Shown: positions 1-8,649, counted from the stretch's first letter. The stretch: 64,000 bases of DNA from Streptomyces sp. R44 (GCF_041053105.1 NZ_CP163444.1:1-64000), one strand, 5' to 3'. The notes: generated from the letters alone by a model not told the origin. Translations and numbers: made by a program.

Positions 1-32
1 TAGCGCTCCATGAGACTGCGCAGGTGCGCCAT

Positions 33-122
33 GGGATCATCCCCGGGCGGGGGTGGAGCAGGCCGCCCAGTCCGCCGGCTACTCCGCCCAGTCGGGTCCA
101 TCCACGCGCGAACGGGGAGCAG
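33..122 (+). CRISPR. Two degenerate type I-E-like CRISPR repeats
   Basis: Two 29-bp units (33-61 and 94-122) share the pattern GGGAyCATCCmCG...GGGGAGCAG seen at six other loci here. Their starts are exactly 61 bp apart, so the spacer is 32 bp (62-93), the usual type I-E geometry. Read as a crRNA the repeat runs on the minus strand (CTGCTCCCC...GATGATCCC). The array may continue to the left outside the window. To the right it stops where the transposase homology begins. No cas gene is visible. Confidence 0.7.
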
Positions 123-130
123 TCGGAGCC

Positions 131-890
131 GTACCCGCTGGCCGACGAGGTCGATGGCCGCGGCGACAGGCATGTCTCAGTCGACCATCTCGCGGATCTG
201 GCGGGCATTTGCGCTGATGCCGCACCGGTCACAGACGTTCAAGCTGTCGACGGATCCGCTGTTCATCGACAAGGGCCGCGATGTCGTCGGCCTCTATCTC
301 GACCCGCCGGAGAAGGCGCTTGTTCTCTGCGTGGACGAGAAGTCGCAGATCCAGGCCCTGGACCGGTCCCCGCCGGTGCTGCCGATGGTGCCCGGTGTTC
401 CCGAACGCCGCAGCCACGACTACGTCCGGGCCGGCACCACGACCCTGTTCGCCGCCCTCGAAGTCGCCATGGCAAGGTCATCGGCTCCCTCCACCGCCGT
501 CACCGGGCGACGGAGTTCAAGAAGTTCCTCGCGAAGCTGGACAAGGAAGTCCCGGCCGACCTGCAGGTTCACCTGATCCTGGACAACTACGCGACCCACA
601 AGACGCCCGACATCAAGAAGTGGCTGCCGGGCCACCCGCGGTTCCACCTGCACTTCACACCGACCAGCGTGTCCTGGCTGAACCTGGTCGAGCGGTGGTT
701 CGCCGAGCTGACCCAGAAGGGGCTCAAGCGCGGCGTCCACCGCTCGGTTCAGGCCCTCGAACGCGACATCCAGGCCTGGCTCGCCGACTGGAACGAGCAC
801 TCCAGACCATTCGTCTGGACGAAGACAGCCGACGGGACCCTCGACAAAGTCGCCGCCTACTGCCGACGAATCTCTGACTCAGATCACTAG
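131..890 (+). pseudogene. IS630-family transposase, truncated and frameshifted
   Basis: The reading frame holds the middle and C-terminal part of an IS630/Tc1-like DDE transposase: the HTH end ([13 protein letters not shown]), the first catalytic Asp region ([20 protein letters not shown]), then after a frame change [14 protein letters not shown], the second Asp ([10 protein letters not shown]) and the region of the last acidic residue (WLNLVERWFAELTQK). The frame changes near base 470, between CVDEK and GKVIGSL, by loss of one base compared with the family. The N-terminal HTH half is missing. The homology starts about 10 bp after a CRISPR repeat, so the element was cut or inserted at the array edge. 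The copy is inactive. Confidence 0.85.
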
Positions 891-906
891 CCGTAACGTC
901 CCTGAT

Positions 907-943
907 CGATTCGGTTCGCCTACGGATCCGGCGAATCGAATCG
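907..943. terminator. Bidirectional stem-loop between convergent genes
   Basis: Arms CGATTCGGTTCGCC (907-920) and GGCGAATCGAATCG (930-943) pair over 13 of 14 positions around a 9-base loop. It lies between the transposase remnant and the convergent oxygenase gene. It is followed by a G-rich run, not a T-tract, as is common in Streptomyces. Confidence 0.6.
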
Positions 944-978
944 GGTGGGGGAGGCAGCGCGCCGTCCCCGCAGCTCGG

Positions 979-1917
979 TCAGCCGCTGGTCGGCCCGCGA
1001 TCTGACGCGTCACGGCTGTCGAACGGCTTCGGAGGGATTGGAGACGTCACCCAGCGGATCGCTGCCGTGACCGCCCGGCCGCCAGGTCTCGCGAAAGGGA
1101 GGAGAAGCCTGATACGCCGGGGCACGGGCAGAACGGCCTGAGCCCACGGCGGCAGGAGATCCACAGCCGCTGTCGCCAGCAGAAGGTAGGGAAGCCGTGC
1201 CGGCCACGGCAGCGGCGGTGTCACCAGCAGGTACCGGGCCGTGGCCGACGACTCGTCCGTCGCCCGCAGCTCAGGGCGCCGGCCGCCGAGCTCCGTGACC
1301 AGGGCGGCTAGGGTCTCGGGTGGGTCGGGTATGCCCAGTCGAACGGCGACCGATGCCATGTCCTCGACGTACGCGTCCTGTTGCCCGGCGGTCAGGGCCT
1401 GCAGCCCGTAGCGCTGATGTGCCTCCAGGAAGCAGTAGGCCTCGGCCATGTGGACCCACGACAACAGCGAGGGATCAGAGGCGCGGTAGGCCACTCCGTC
1501 GGGCGTGCGCCCGGCCACCCGCGCATGCACCCCTCGTACCCGCTCCACTGCCCGCTCGGCATCCCGCGCCGTACCGAATGTCGTCTCCGCCAGGAAGGTA
1601 CTGGTCCGCTGCAGGCGGCCCCAGGGATCGCCGCGGAAGCCCGAGTGCGCCCAGACAGCTGCCATGGCGATCGGATGCAGTGACTGCAGCAGAAGTGCGG
1701 CGAGCCCTCCGATGTACATCGAGGCATCGGAGTGCACGGTTCGCACCGGCCTGTCCGGCGCGAACCAGCGAGGCCCAGGTGTGTGATGGATCCTGTCGCG
1801 CTTTTGTTCCGCTTCCGGACCGGCCACGCGCCGCATGAGCGCATCGCCTGCCTTCGCTCGCAGCCTTCCGACCAGGGGCACCGCGATCGCACTCCTCTCC
1901 GTGGGCTTCTCGGACAC
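979..1917 (-). CDS. MpaB/rubber-oxygenase-like (DUF2236) protein
   Basis: The 312-residue product belongs to the DUF2236 / MpaB oxygenase family: helical, probably heme-binding proteins related to latex-clearing and ER-bound oxygenases. Visible family features are the block SDASMYIGGLAALLLQSLHP near residue 60, with its conserved His and following WAHSGF, the central SLLSWVHMAEAYCFLEAHQRY with another His, and the C-terminal LLPFARP segment. I chose the GTG at 1917 because homology starts just after it. The open frame extends upstream to 2103, but that stretch is Arg/Pro-rich and unlike the family. The substrate cannot be inferred. The gene stands alone between a transposase remnant and a divergent secreted-protein gene. 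Confidence 0.75.
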   Translation of the reverse strand: MSEKPTERSAIAVPLVGRLRAKAGDALMRRVAGPEAEQKRDRIHHTPGPRWFAPDRPVRTVHSDASMYIGGLAALLLQSLHPIAMAAVWAHSGFRGDPWGRLQRTSTFLAETTFGTARDAERAVERVRGVHARVAGRTPDGVAYRASDPSLLSWVHMAEAYCFLEAHQRYGLQALTAGQQDAYVEDMASVAVRLGIPDPPETLAALVTELGGRRPELRATDESSATARYLLVTPPLPWPARLPYLLLATAAVDLLPPWAQAVLPVPRRIRLLLPFARPGGRAVTAAIRWVTSPIPPKPFDSRDASDRGPTSG

Positions 1918-2382
1918 TGCACCGTAAGGCTGCCTACCCCGAGAACCAGTCCGTACTGCGCAGCCGCTGTCGGCGCCGATCCGAGCGACCACATGCGGGC
2001 GACGCGAACCCGGCCGGTCGGGGCCGGGCGGAGTCGTGTCGTATGCGCGTACAGGCATCGAGCCACGAAAGACAGCGCCTACGCCGAGTTTCCGTCGATC
2101 CACTGTGCGTCACCGGTCACGCGCACCCTGCCATGACGCCGCATCCCTGCAGAATGCCGTCTGCGGGACCTCCGCGCCGACAGCGGATGGCGACCGTGTC
2201 AAACCGGGACAAAGCCGTCGCGTGCGGCCTTCATTCCAAGGATCTGGGAACCGTTCAACCTCTGCAGCGCGGCGAGCGCATCTCACGGTTTCCCACGATC
2301 ACCTCGCGAGTCGGACTGTCTCCTCATACGTCGGCTGTCGCCGCGCACTCCCCCGTCGGCTCGCTCGAAGGAGGTGTGTTCC

Positions 2383-2751
2383 ATGACCAGGACCATGCGA
2401 GTCCGACGGTTGGTGGCGGGTGGCGCCGCGTCCGGCCTGCTGGGAAGTGGCGCCGCGCTCGGGATGGCCGGCTCGGCGACCGCTGCTCCGGCCCCGACGT
2501 CCGTCGCCACGACTGTCGTGCACCATGACGACGGCGACCGGCACGGCCATCACGACCGGTGCGAGTGGAAGAAGGGGCACTGGGAGAAGAAGCGTGTCAA
2601 GCACGACACCTGGCACGCGGACCGGCACGACCACCACGGGAAGTGGCTCCCCGGCTACGGGGAGCACCACCACTCCTACAAGTGGGTCTACGTTTCCGGG
2701 CACTGGGACCACGTCTGGGTGAAGGGCCACTGGGACTGCCACCACTCGTGA
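2383..2751 (+). CDS. Secreted His/Trp-rich small protein
   Basis: The 122-residue product has a signal peptide (MTRTMRVRRLVAGGAASGLL, cleavage near AGSATAAPA). The mature part is very rich in His, Lys, Trp and Tyr, with repeats of the type KGHW, GHWDH and HDRHDHH. The composition suggests metal binding (Zn, Cu or Ni) or a cell-wall role, but no named family is recognised. The ATG at 2383 is preferred to the one at 2374 because AAGGAGG sits about 8 bases upstream of it. It is transcribed divergently from the oxygenase gene. Confidence 0.7.
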   Translation: MTRTMRVRRLVAGGAASGLLGSGAALGMAGSATAAPAPTSVATTVVHHDDGDRHGHHDRCEWKKGHWEKKRVKHDTWHADRHDHHGKWLPGYGEHHHSYKWVYVSGHWDHVWVKGHWDCHHS

Positions 2752-2895
2752 AACACCTGCCGGGCGCTGCAGACCGGCTTGGGCAGCCGGCTGGGCTGGA
2801 GACCGGCTCGGCCGGAGGCGCGCTCGATGGTCGGGTCGTCTGTGAAGTGAGACGCTGAAGAGCAGGGTCCGTGCCGACGAGTCTCGGGAGGACCG

Positions 2896-4374
2896 ATGGG
2901 ACGTGACGTCCCGGCGCTGGAGTTCACCCGTGACGACCGTCGCCGGTTCCGGAACAAGATGCACACGTGCCTCGATGTGTTCGCCCAGATGCTGAGGGAG
3001 TCACGGTTCGACTTCGAACGGCCGCAGGTCGGGTTGGAGATCGAACTGAACCTCGTGGACGAAACCGCGGAACCCGCCATGCGCGGCTCGGACGTCCTGG
3101 AAGCGCTGGCCGACCCGTCCTGGTCGACCGAGCTGGGACGGTTCAATCTGGAGATCAACATCGATCCGCGGCAGCTCACCGCGGGCGGCCCCGGGGCCTG
3201 GGAACAGGAGATACGGGACGCGCTCAACCACGCCGAGGAAAAGGCCGCGGCGATCGGGGCGCACCTGGTCATGATCGGAATCCTGCCGACGCTGGAACTG
3301 AAGGACGTGGGTCCGGCGTCGCTTTCCGAGAATCCGCGGTACCACCTGCTGAACGAGCAAATCTTCGCCGCACGCGGTGAGGACCTGTTGATCGCGGTGG
3401 ACGGGGTGGAGCGGCTGCGCACCTACGCGGACACGATCACGCCGGAGGCGGCGTGTACCAGCACTCAGTTCCACCTGCAGGTGTCGCCGGACGAGTTCGC
3501 GGACTACTGGAACGCCGCGCAGGCCGTCGCCGGGGTGCAGGTGGCACTGGCGGCGAACTCTCCGTTCCTCTTCTCCAAGGAGCTGTGGCACGAGACGCGT
3601 ATTCCGCTGTTCGAGCAGGCCACCGACACCCGGCCCGCGGAGATCAAGGTGCAGGGGGTCCGGCCCCGGGTGTGGTTCGGCGAGAGGTGGATCACCAGCG
3701 TCTTCGATCTCTTCGAAGAGAATGCGCGGTACTTCCCGGCGCTGCTGCCGCTCTGCGACGACGAGGACCCGCAGAAGACGCTCGATGACGGAGGGATCCC
3801 CGAGCTTGCCGAGCTGACGCTGCACAACGGGACGGTCTACCGGTGGAACCGTCCCGTCTATGCCGTCGTCGACGGCGTGCCGCACCTGCGGGTGGAGAAC
3901 CGTGTGCTGCCCGCGGGACCCACGGTGGCCGACGTGCTGTCGAACGGCGCCTTCTACTACGGGCTGGTGCGCGCCCTGGTCGACGAGGACCGACCGGTCT
4001 GGTCGCGGATGTCGTTCTCGGCGGCCGAGGACAATCTGGAGGCCGCAGCCCGGCATGGAATCGATGCGCAGCTGTACTGGCCCGGTATGGGTGAGGTCCC
4101 CGTGACCGAACTGGTACTGCGCCGCCTGCTGCCGCTCGCGGACCGCGGGCTGGAGCGGTGGGCCATGGACAGCGCCTGGCGGGAGCCGCTGCTGGGGATC
4201 ATCGAGCAGCGGTGCGTCAGCGGCCGGAACGGCGCGGTGTGGCAGTCGGAGATGTTCCACCATATCCAGGACATCGACCACGTGGACCGGCATCAGGCGC
4301 TGCGGCGGATGACGCAGCAGTATCTCGACTACATGCACATGAATGTTCCGGCGCACACCTGGCCGGTCGAATGA
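2896..4374 (+). CDS. Glutamate-cysteine ligase-like (GCS2-type) protein
   Basis: This 492-residue protein resembles the carboxylate-amine/glutamate-cysteine ligase superfamily (GCS2-like). The N-terminal block QVGLEIELNLVDE carries the acidic metal-binding residues, and STELGRFNLEINIDP and AACTSTQFHLQVSP are the second and third conserved blocks. Members make gamma-glutamyl amides by an ATP-dependent step. In mycothiol producers such proteins often do not make glutathione and their substrate is unknown. A GGGAGGACCG ribosome site precedes the ATG. No partner gene is adjacent. The family call is good and the reaction is only inferred. Confidence 0.8.
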   Translation: MGRDVPALEFTRDDRRRFRNKMHTCLDVFAQMLRESRFDFERPQVGLEIELNLVDETAEPAMRGSDVLEALADPSWSTELGRFNLEINIDPRQLTAGGPGAWEQEIRDALNHAEEKAAAIGAHLVMIGILPTLELKDVGPASLSENPRYHLLNEQIFAARGEDLLIAVDGVERLRTYADTITPEAACTSTQFHLQVSPDEFADYWNAAQAVAGVQVALAANSPFLFSKELWHETRIPLFEQATDTRPAEIKVQGVRPRVWFGERWITSVFDLFEENARYFPALLPLCDDEDPQKTLDDGGIPELAELTLHNGTVYRWNRPVYAVVDGVPHLRVENRVLPAGPTVADVLSNGAFYYGLVRALVDEDRPVWSRMSFSAAEDNLEAAARHGIDAQLYWPGMGEVPVTELVLRRLLPLADRGLERWAMDSAWREPLLGIIEQRCVSGRNGAVWQSEMFHHIQDIDHVDRHQALRRMTQQYLDYMHMNVPAHTWPVE

Positions 4375-4432
4375 GTCAGGGGCCCGGCCGGCCGCTGACC
4401 GGATACGGGCCCCTACCCGACGACGGCGCCGC

Positions 4433-4569
4433 CTACGCGCAGACGTGCTTGAAGGCACTCGCGCCCGGCCGGGGGCATGGAACTTCACCATGTGGCCGGC
4501 GTCGTGGGTGAAGACGGCCCCCGTGTCCGACTTCAAGGTCATCGTGCCGTGCTGGATCGGGTTGGACAT
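4433..4569 (-). pseudogene. Possible frameshifted small gene (about 45 residues)
   Basis: On the minus strand an ATG reads MSNPIQHGTMTLKSDTGAVF followed by THDAGHMVKFHAPG. A shift by one base then gives GASAFKHVCA and a stop. The peptide looks protein-like, but I do not recognise it and the frame is broken. It is tail-to-tail with the GCS2-like gene. This could be chance. Confidence 0.25.
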
Positions 4570-4654
4570 GATGTGCCCCCACTCTCCCAGCCATGGCCTT
4601 TCGACGTACCGGCCGGCTCGCCGGTTCCGCTCCCCACGGCAGTGAGCCGGACGA

Positions 4655-4676
4655 GGGACCGCCCTCATGCGGTCCC
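4655..4676. terminator. Perfect 8-bp stem-loop
   Basis: GGGACCGC, a 6-base loop CCTCAT, then GCGGTCCC. It lies between the GCS2-like gene and the convergent hydrolase remnant, where a terminator is expected. No T-tract. Confidence 0.5.
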
Positions 4677-4682
4677 GCGTAC

Positions 4683-5089
4683 TCACGGAAGGAACGTCAC
4701 TGCCGGGAAGGCCGGGGACGGCACGCCGAGCAGGTGGCCCCGACGGTGGCGCAGGTGCTCGTCGAAGAACGCGAGCGGGTACGCCTGCTGGATCTTCACC
4801 GCCTGCTCGGGGTCGAGAGTGCCGATCACGGCCTGGAGCTGCTGCGCGCCCCAGCCGAGAAGCATCGCCACCTGCGGGAACAGCGCCTCATCGTCGCCGT
4901 ACGAGACATGGGAGGCGCCCTGAGCCTCGATGCTCAGCCGCCCGGCCCCACAGGTGCGACCAGAATGCGGCAGCCTCGGGGGCCTTGGCTCGGATGAACT
5001 CGGCGGACATCATCATGAACGGCCGGACCTGGTCGCCAGCCAGTGCCGGCCTCATCTACATCGGGCCGTCGAGGACGAAGCGGAGGTCG
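4683..5089 (-). pseudogene. Alpha/beta hydrolase (PAF-acetylhydrolase-like), C-terminal remnant
   Basis: Joining minus-strand frames gives a protein-like path: MPFDLRFVLDGPM, an in-frame stop, MRPALAGDQVRPFMMMSAEF, AAFWSHLWG, then after a frame change GASHVSYGDDEALFPQVAML, IGTLDPEQAVKIQQAYPLAF and FDEHLRHR...PSPAFPAVTFLP. This looks like the C-terminal third of a Streptomyces secreted alpha/beta hydrolase related to platelet-activating-factor acetylhydrolase, including the SAEF and HVSYGDDEAL blocks near the catalytic Asp and His. There is at least one stop and one frameshift. The nucleophile half is absent, because the homology ends where the CRISPR repeats begin. Confidence 0.55.
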
Positions 5090-5178
5090 AAGGGCATCCC
5101 CAGGAGCGCGGGGAGCAGCTGTAGCCGCTGCGCGCGGCCAGGTCGTCGCGGGGACCATCCCTACAGGCGCGGGAGCAG
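5090..5178 (+). CRISPR. Two degenerate CRISPR repeats next to a leader-like flank
   Basis: Repeat units 5090-5118 (ending GCGCGGGGAGCAG) and 5151-5178 (GGGACCATCCC...GGGAGCAG, one base short) start exactly 61 bp apart. The right-hand unit is followed directly by the conserved leader-like flank. With the repeat read on the minus strand, 5151-5178 would be the leader-proximal repeat and the array would run leftwards into the hydrolase remnant. The left unit lies at the edge of hydrolase-like coding DNA, so it is less certain. Confidence 0.65.
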
Positions 5179-5248
5179 ACTCTGTGACCTGCAGTTCTAT
5201 CCTGCGAACAAACCATCTGAGCCACTTTCACCGGAACCGGCACACCAG
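5179..5248 (-). promoter_or_regulatory. CRISPR leader-like sequence, copy 1
   Basis: About 70 bp directly right of the repeat match the flank of the isolated repeat at 15.67 kb: both contain GTGACCTGCAGTTCTATCC, ACCATCTGAGCCACT, TCACCG and AACCG with the same spacing to within a base or two. Conservation of a repeat-adjacent flank at two loci is what a CRISPR leader would look like. It lies upstream of the array in crRNA orientation. Confidence 0.55.
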
Positions 5249-5266
5249 ACACCCCTCCCCCACAGC

Positions 5267-5517
5267 GAACCAACCCCACCGACGCAGGGAGCAGTGGCGC
5301 ACCATGCCCATAGAGGTCTTATGGCCGGGACCATCCCCCCTGTTGCGGGGAGCAGCGGATGCCACCGTTCTCGCAGGAGAAGCCCTTGGGGCCATCCCCG
5401 AGCAGGCAGGGAGCAGTCGAGCGGCGTCTGGTCGGCCTCGTAGACGTAGGGACCATCCGCGCGCGCGGGACGCAGTTCGTCAGCTCGTTCGGGGAGCCGT
5501 CGAGGGACGGGACGCAG
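5267..5517 (+). CRISPR. Decayed CRISPR array of four repeats plus a fragment
   Basis: Units at 5267-5294, 5327-5355, 5388-5416 and 5449-5475, with a stub at 5508-5517, share the CCATCC...GGGAGCAG pattern with substitutions and short deletions. Ends of the first three units are 61 bp apart (5294, 5355, 5416) and the start of the fourth is 61 bp after the third. The array stops one base before the terD stop codon, so its leader side has been replaced by the terD gene. Confidence 0.75.
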
Positions 5518-5518
5518 C

Positions 5519-6907
5519 CTAGGCGAGGGGCAGCGGGTCGAGGGTGAGTTCCCAGTGGTGGCGGCTCTTGTCGATGGCGAGCAGGAGGGGGCCGTCGGGG
5601 ATGCGGACCTTCTCCTTGACGCGGCGGCCGTTCCAGGCGTGGACGAGCTGTTCGGCGGGGCGGCGTAGGTCGTCGGGGGTGTCGCCCTGGTATTGGTTCA
5701 GTTGGAACCAGCCGCTGTGGGGGTCTTTGGCACGGACTTTCAGGTCGGCGGCGGTGCCTGTGTGGACCAAGATCTCGCGGCCGCTGCCCTGGATGGTTCC
5801 GGGTCCGATGGGGAGCGCGGCGGTCAGAGGGAGGAGGGTGAGCTCCCAGGTCCCGGACTGGCGCACCACCAGCTTGATCGGACCGCCCTTGCGCGGGGGA
5901 TTGAGCAGGGCGCGCCCGTAGTGACCGGGCAGGTCGTTGCAGAAGACGTCCGTGGAGCGGCCGGCGATCTGGACGCTGAGGAAGTGGTACTGCGGCCCGA
6001 CCCGGGCTTCGAGGATCACCGGTGCCGAGTCCTGGGGGAACGGCAGGTCCACCGTGACGGTCTTCGCGCCCTTGCCGCTGAAGACGAGCGGTTCGAAGTG
6101 GAACAGGCCGGCGCCCCAGGAGGGCATGGCGGCCGGGGTGGCCAGGGTGGCGGCCGGGGTGGCGATGGACGAGGTCTGCTGTACGGGCACACCTACGGGC
6201 ACAGCTACGGGCACCGGCTTCGCCATCGGGGGCACGGCCACCCCTCCCGGCGCCGAGTCCGACTTGCCTACCCCCTGCAGCGCCACAGGTCCCGACGGCG
6301 GCGGTGTGACCGCGGCGGTGGGCAGGAGCGGCGGTGTGACCGCGGCGGTGGGCAGGAGCGGTGGTGCCGCCAGTGCCGGGGCCTGCGCCACCTCGACTCC
6401 GAAGTCCGTCGCCAGCCCCGCCAGGCCGGAGTCGTAGCCCTGGCCGACCGCGCGGAACTTCCAGGCGCCGTCGCGGCGGTAGAACTCCCCGAGGACGAAG
6501 GCGGTCTCGCTGGAGGCGTCCGTGACGTCATAGTGGGTCAGGATGGTGCCGTCGGCGTAGGTGACCTGGGCGTACAGGCCGGGGACCTGTCCGAAGGTGC
6601 CGTCGTCGCAGGAGCCGGCGACGACGACGCGCTGAACGGCCGGCTCGATGCGGGGGAGGTCCAGTTCCAGCCACTCGGCGAACTGGCCGGCGCCTTCGCC
6701 CGTGCCGACGTGGCGCACGGCGCCGGACGGGTGGACGGGCTGGCCGTGGAAGACGATGTCAGCGTCGCCGCGCACCGTGCCGGCCGCGTCGAGCAGTACG
6801 GCGGAGGCTTCGACGGCCGGCACGCCGGGCGCTTGATGCCGGCCCACGGCGATCCGGAGCGGTGCCGTCGGGACGGGAACGTTGGCGCCTTTGGCGAGGT
6901 GCGTCAT
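5519..6907 (-). CDS. TerD-domain protein with Ala/Pro-rich linker
   Basis: The 462-residue protein starts with a TerD (tellurium-resistance / stress) domain: about residues 1-180 include LPRIEPAVQRVVVAGSCDD, YADGTILTHYDVTDASSETA, EFYRRDGAWKFRAVGQGY and GLAGLATDFGVEV, typical of Ca2+-binding TerD folds. A low-complexity linker (about 185-290) holds a tandem duplication of PPLLPTAAVT. The C-terminal half is a second beta-rich domain (FHFEPLVFSGKGAKTVTVDL; VVRQSGTWELTLLP), as in other Streptomyces TerD proteins with an extra C-terminal domain. The ATG at 6907 matches the family start (MTHLAKGANVPVP). Role: stress or signalling; the exact function is unknown. Its stop codon touches the CRISPR remnant. 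Confidence 0.85.
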   Translation of the reverse strand: MTHLAKGANVPVPTAPLRIAVGRHQAPGVPAVEASAVLLDAAGTVRGDADIVFHGQPVHPSGAVRHVGTGEGAGQFAEWLELDLPRIEPAVQRVVVAGSCDDGTFGQVPGLYAQVTYADGTILTHYDVTDASSETAFVLGEFYRRDGAWKFRAVGQGYDSGLAGLATDFGVEVAQAPALAAPPLLPTAAVTPPLLPTAAVTPPPSGPVALQGVGKSDSAPGGVAVPPMAKPVPVAVPVGVPVQQTSSIATPAATLATPAAMPSWGAGLFHFEPLVFSGKGAKTVTVDLPFPQDSAPVILEARVGPQYHFLSVQIAGRSTDVFCNDLPGHYGRALLNPPRKGGPIKLVVRQSGTWELTLLPLTAALPIGPGTIQGSGREILVHTGTAADLKVRAKDPHSGWFQLNQYQGDTPDDLRRPAEQLVHAWNGRRVKEKVRIPDGPLLLAIDKSRHHWELTLDPLPLA

Positions 6908-7258
6908 AGGGCCATGGTGACAGCGGGCAGGGTGTGAAGAAAAGATCTTCTCGACCAAGGCGAGCGTTGCGGCGGGGAACGCGCCCCAGGACCACACCTC
7001 ACCCCCTCCAGGAGCGCCAGGCACCGCGGAGCCGTGACCAAGTGCCGCCCTGCCGGGCTTCGTCGCCGGATCGTCCCGGCAGCCATGCTCTCGCGGATGC
7101 CGCGGGCGGTCCGGCGCAGAAGGATGCGGCCGACGACATCGACTGGCCGGGTGTCGGCCGACTGGCCATCGTGCGAGCCCACCAGCACGTCCTGGAGGGC
7201 TTCCGAGCGCACCTCGGATCGGTCACCATGGAGGTCCGTCCGAGATTCGGGGGTGGGG
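6908..7258. other. Divergent intergenic region
   Basis: About 350 bp between the divergent terD-like gene and a membrane-protein gene. It must hold both promoters, but I see no clear -10/-35 pair, operator or RNA. Translations of the region give no protein-like segment. Confidence 0.4.
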
Positions 7259-7750
7259 ATGAGCAAGGGTGGGAACGTTCCGGACGGGCAATGGAGCAGG
7301 CAGGAGCAGGTCGGAGCCGCCCCGTGGCTGGCACTGGCCTGTCTGGTCGGGCTGTTTCTGGCCTACGTCGTACTGACGAACTTCACCGCAGAGCTGCGGA
7401 CGGCGCTGTGGGGCGAGCCCGGCACCGTGACCGAAGCCGACTGCCGGACGTACGACAACACCGTGGCCAATGCGGGAACGTCGACGTCCTGCTCGGGCAC
7501 CTTCACCCCGGACGACGGCGGCTCGTCGTTCGACGTCCCCGTCGAGGGCAACAGCGATTCGCTACCGGTCCGCGCGTGGCTGGTGGACGGTACATCCGGC
7601 ACCGCGTACGTCTCACCAACGGTGTGGGCGGGGGTGCTCCCGGTGGGGCTGTCCCTCCTCCTGGCCGGTGTCCCCGCGGCGGTGACGGTCAAGCGCGTGC
7701 GCCGCGTCCACGCACAACGCCCTGGACGCACTACGCCCACTGTGTGGTGA
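7259..7750 (+). CDS. Small membrane protein, unknown function
   Basis: 163 residues with two predicted membrane segments: about 20-40 (WLALACLVGLFLAYVVL) and about 115-140 (WAGVLPVGLSLLLAGVPAAV). They flank an outside loop with two Cys (ADCRTYDN and TSTSCSGTF) and a short beta-like stretch GSSFDVPVEG. The start ATG follows a GGGGTGGGG purine run. The topology is common among unnamed Streptomyces proteins. No family is recognised, and the neighbours give no functional clue. Confidence 0.6.
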   Translation: MSKGGNVPDGQWSRQEQVGAAPWLALACLVGLFLAYVVLTNFTAELRTALWGEPGTVTEADCRTYDNTVANAGTSTSCSGTFTPDDGGSSFDVPVEGNSDSLPVRAWLVDGTSGTAYVSPTVWAGVLPVGLSLLLAGVPAAVTVKRVRRVHAQRPGRTTPTVW

Positions 7751-7810
7751 ACCGCGGAGAACCGCACGCCGCAGGCGTGAAAGACGGGCATGGCTTGTTG
7801 TACTGGCGCA

Positions 7811-8314
7811 ATGGACACAGCCCTAGCCACTCTGCTAGTCGGCGTCGCTGGCGTGGGCGGAACCGTGACGTCGGGCTATCTGGCTCAACGTGCCGCCCAC
7901 CGGTCGCTGCGCTGGGAGCACGAGCGGCAGCAGCATCGAAACCTTCGTGACTGCTACATCGCTATCAATAGCCGGGCACGCAGCTGCCGCTATGCGCTGG
8001 CCGACTACGTCCAGGCGATGGCGACCAATACCTTGACAGACGAGATTCGCGAGAGGGCCAACAGCGCGGTGAATGTTCATCGAGCGCAGTACGACGAAGC
8101 TCAGATGGTGGTCTCGGACAGCGTCCTCGCCCATGCCCGTAGAGTGAGCGACAAGATCAGTGTCCTGTATGCGGTGCTGCGACGCATTGATTGCGGTGAC
8201 CTTCGGGAAGGCGACACCATCGAGGAAGCCAAGCGTCTGTCGAAAGACCTGTGGACCCCCCTGCAAGCGATGCGGGAAGCCATGCGCCTAGACCTCGGGG
8301 TGAGCAGGGGCTAA
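7811..8314 (+). CDS. Membrane-anchored helical protein, unknown function
   Basis: 167 residues with one N-terminal hydrophobic segment (TALATLLVGVAGVGGTVTSG) and a cytoplasmic, mostly helical remainder (RWEHERQQHRNLRDCYIAIN and later helices). This is a frequent architecture in Streptomyces, of unknown role. The ATG at 7811 is preferred; an ATG at 7790 would add MACCTGA. Codon use is less GC-biased than in neighbouring genes (many GTT, ACC and GAT codons), which may mark it as imported. Confidence 0.6.
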   Translation: MDTALATLLVGVAGVGGTVTSGYLAQRAAHRSLRWEHERQQHRNLRDCYIAINSRARSCRYALADYVQAMATNTLTDEIRERANSAVNVHRAQYDEAQMVVSDSVLAHARRVSDKISVLYAVLRRIDCGDLREGDTIEEAKRLSKDLWTPLQAMREAMRLDLGVSRG

Positions 8315-8649
8315 TCGACCGCTCACATACCTCGTGGAGCCGTGGGACCGGTCCGTATTCGGGACCTTCGTGCCCCGCCTTCACCACTAACCTCACTCAC
8401 CACTCACCTCAGCTCCCATCCCGTCCGCCGTCGACCCACACACCGTGGAGCGGACGTGGTTCCTGGCGTCCAGGTGGAGCGCGCCACTGTACGAACGAGT
8501 TTGGACGCCATGGGCCGCGTCTGCTCGGCTCTGCCTGGGTCGATGGTGGACGGGATGGGAGCACCCGGCGCACGCCACTACGGGCCCGCAGGCGGAAACG
8601 GCGCCCCCTCCATCCCGATACCGGCGCGGGTGCCAGCCGGTCGAGACGC

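Noticed and set aside
2299..2964. Long minus-strand frame opposite the His-rich secreted protein
   Set aside because: Val/Pro-rich antisense of the repetitive His codons; no ribosome site; the plus-strand gene has a signal peptide and a strong ribosome site.
5693..6937. 414-residue plus-strand open frame across terD
   Set aside because: Antisense shadow of the TerD gene with Gly/Asp-rich low-complexity translation.
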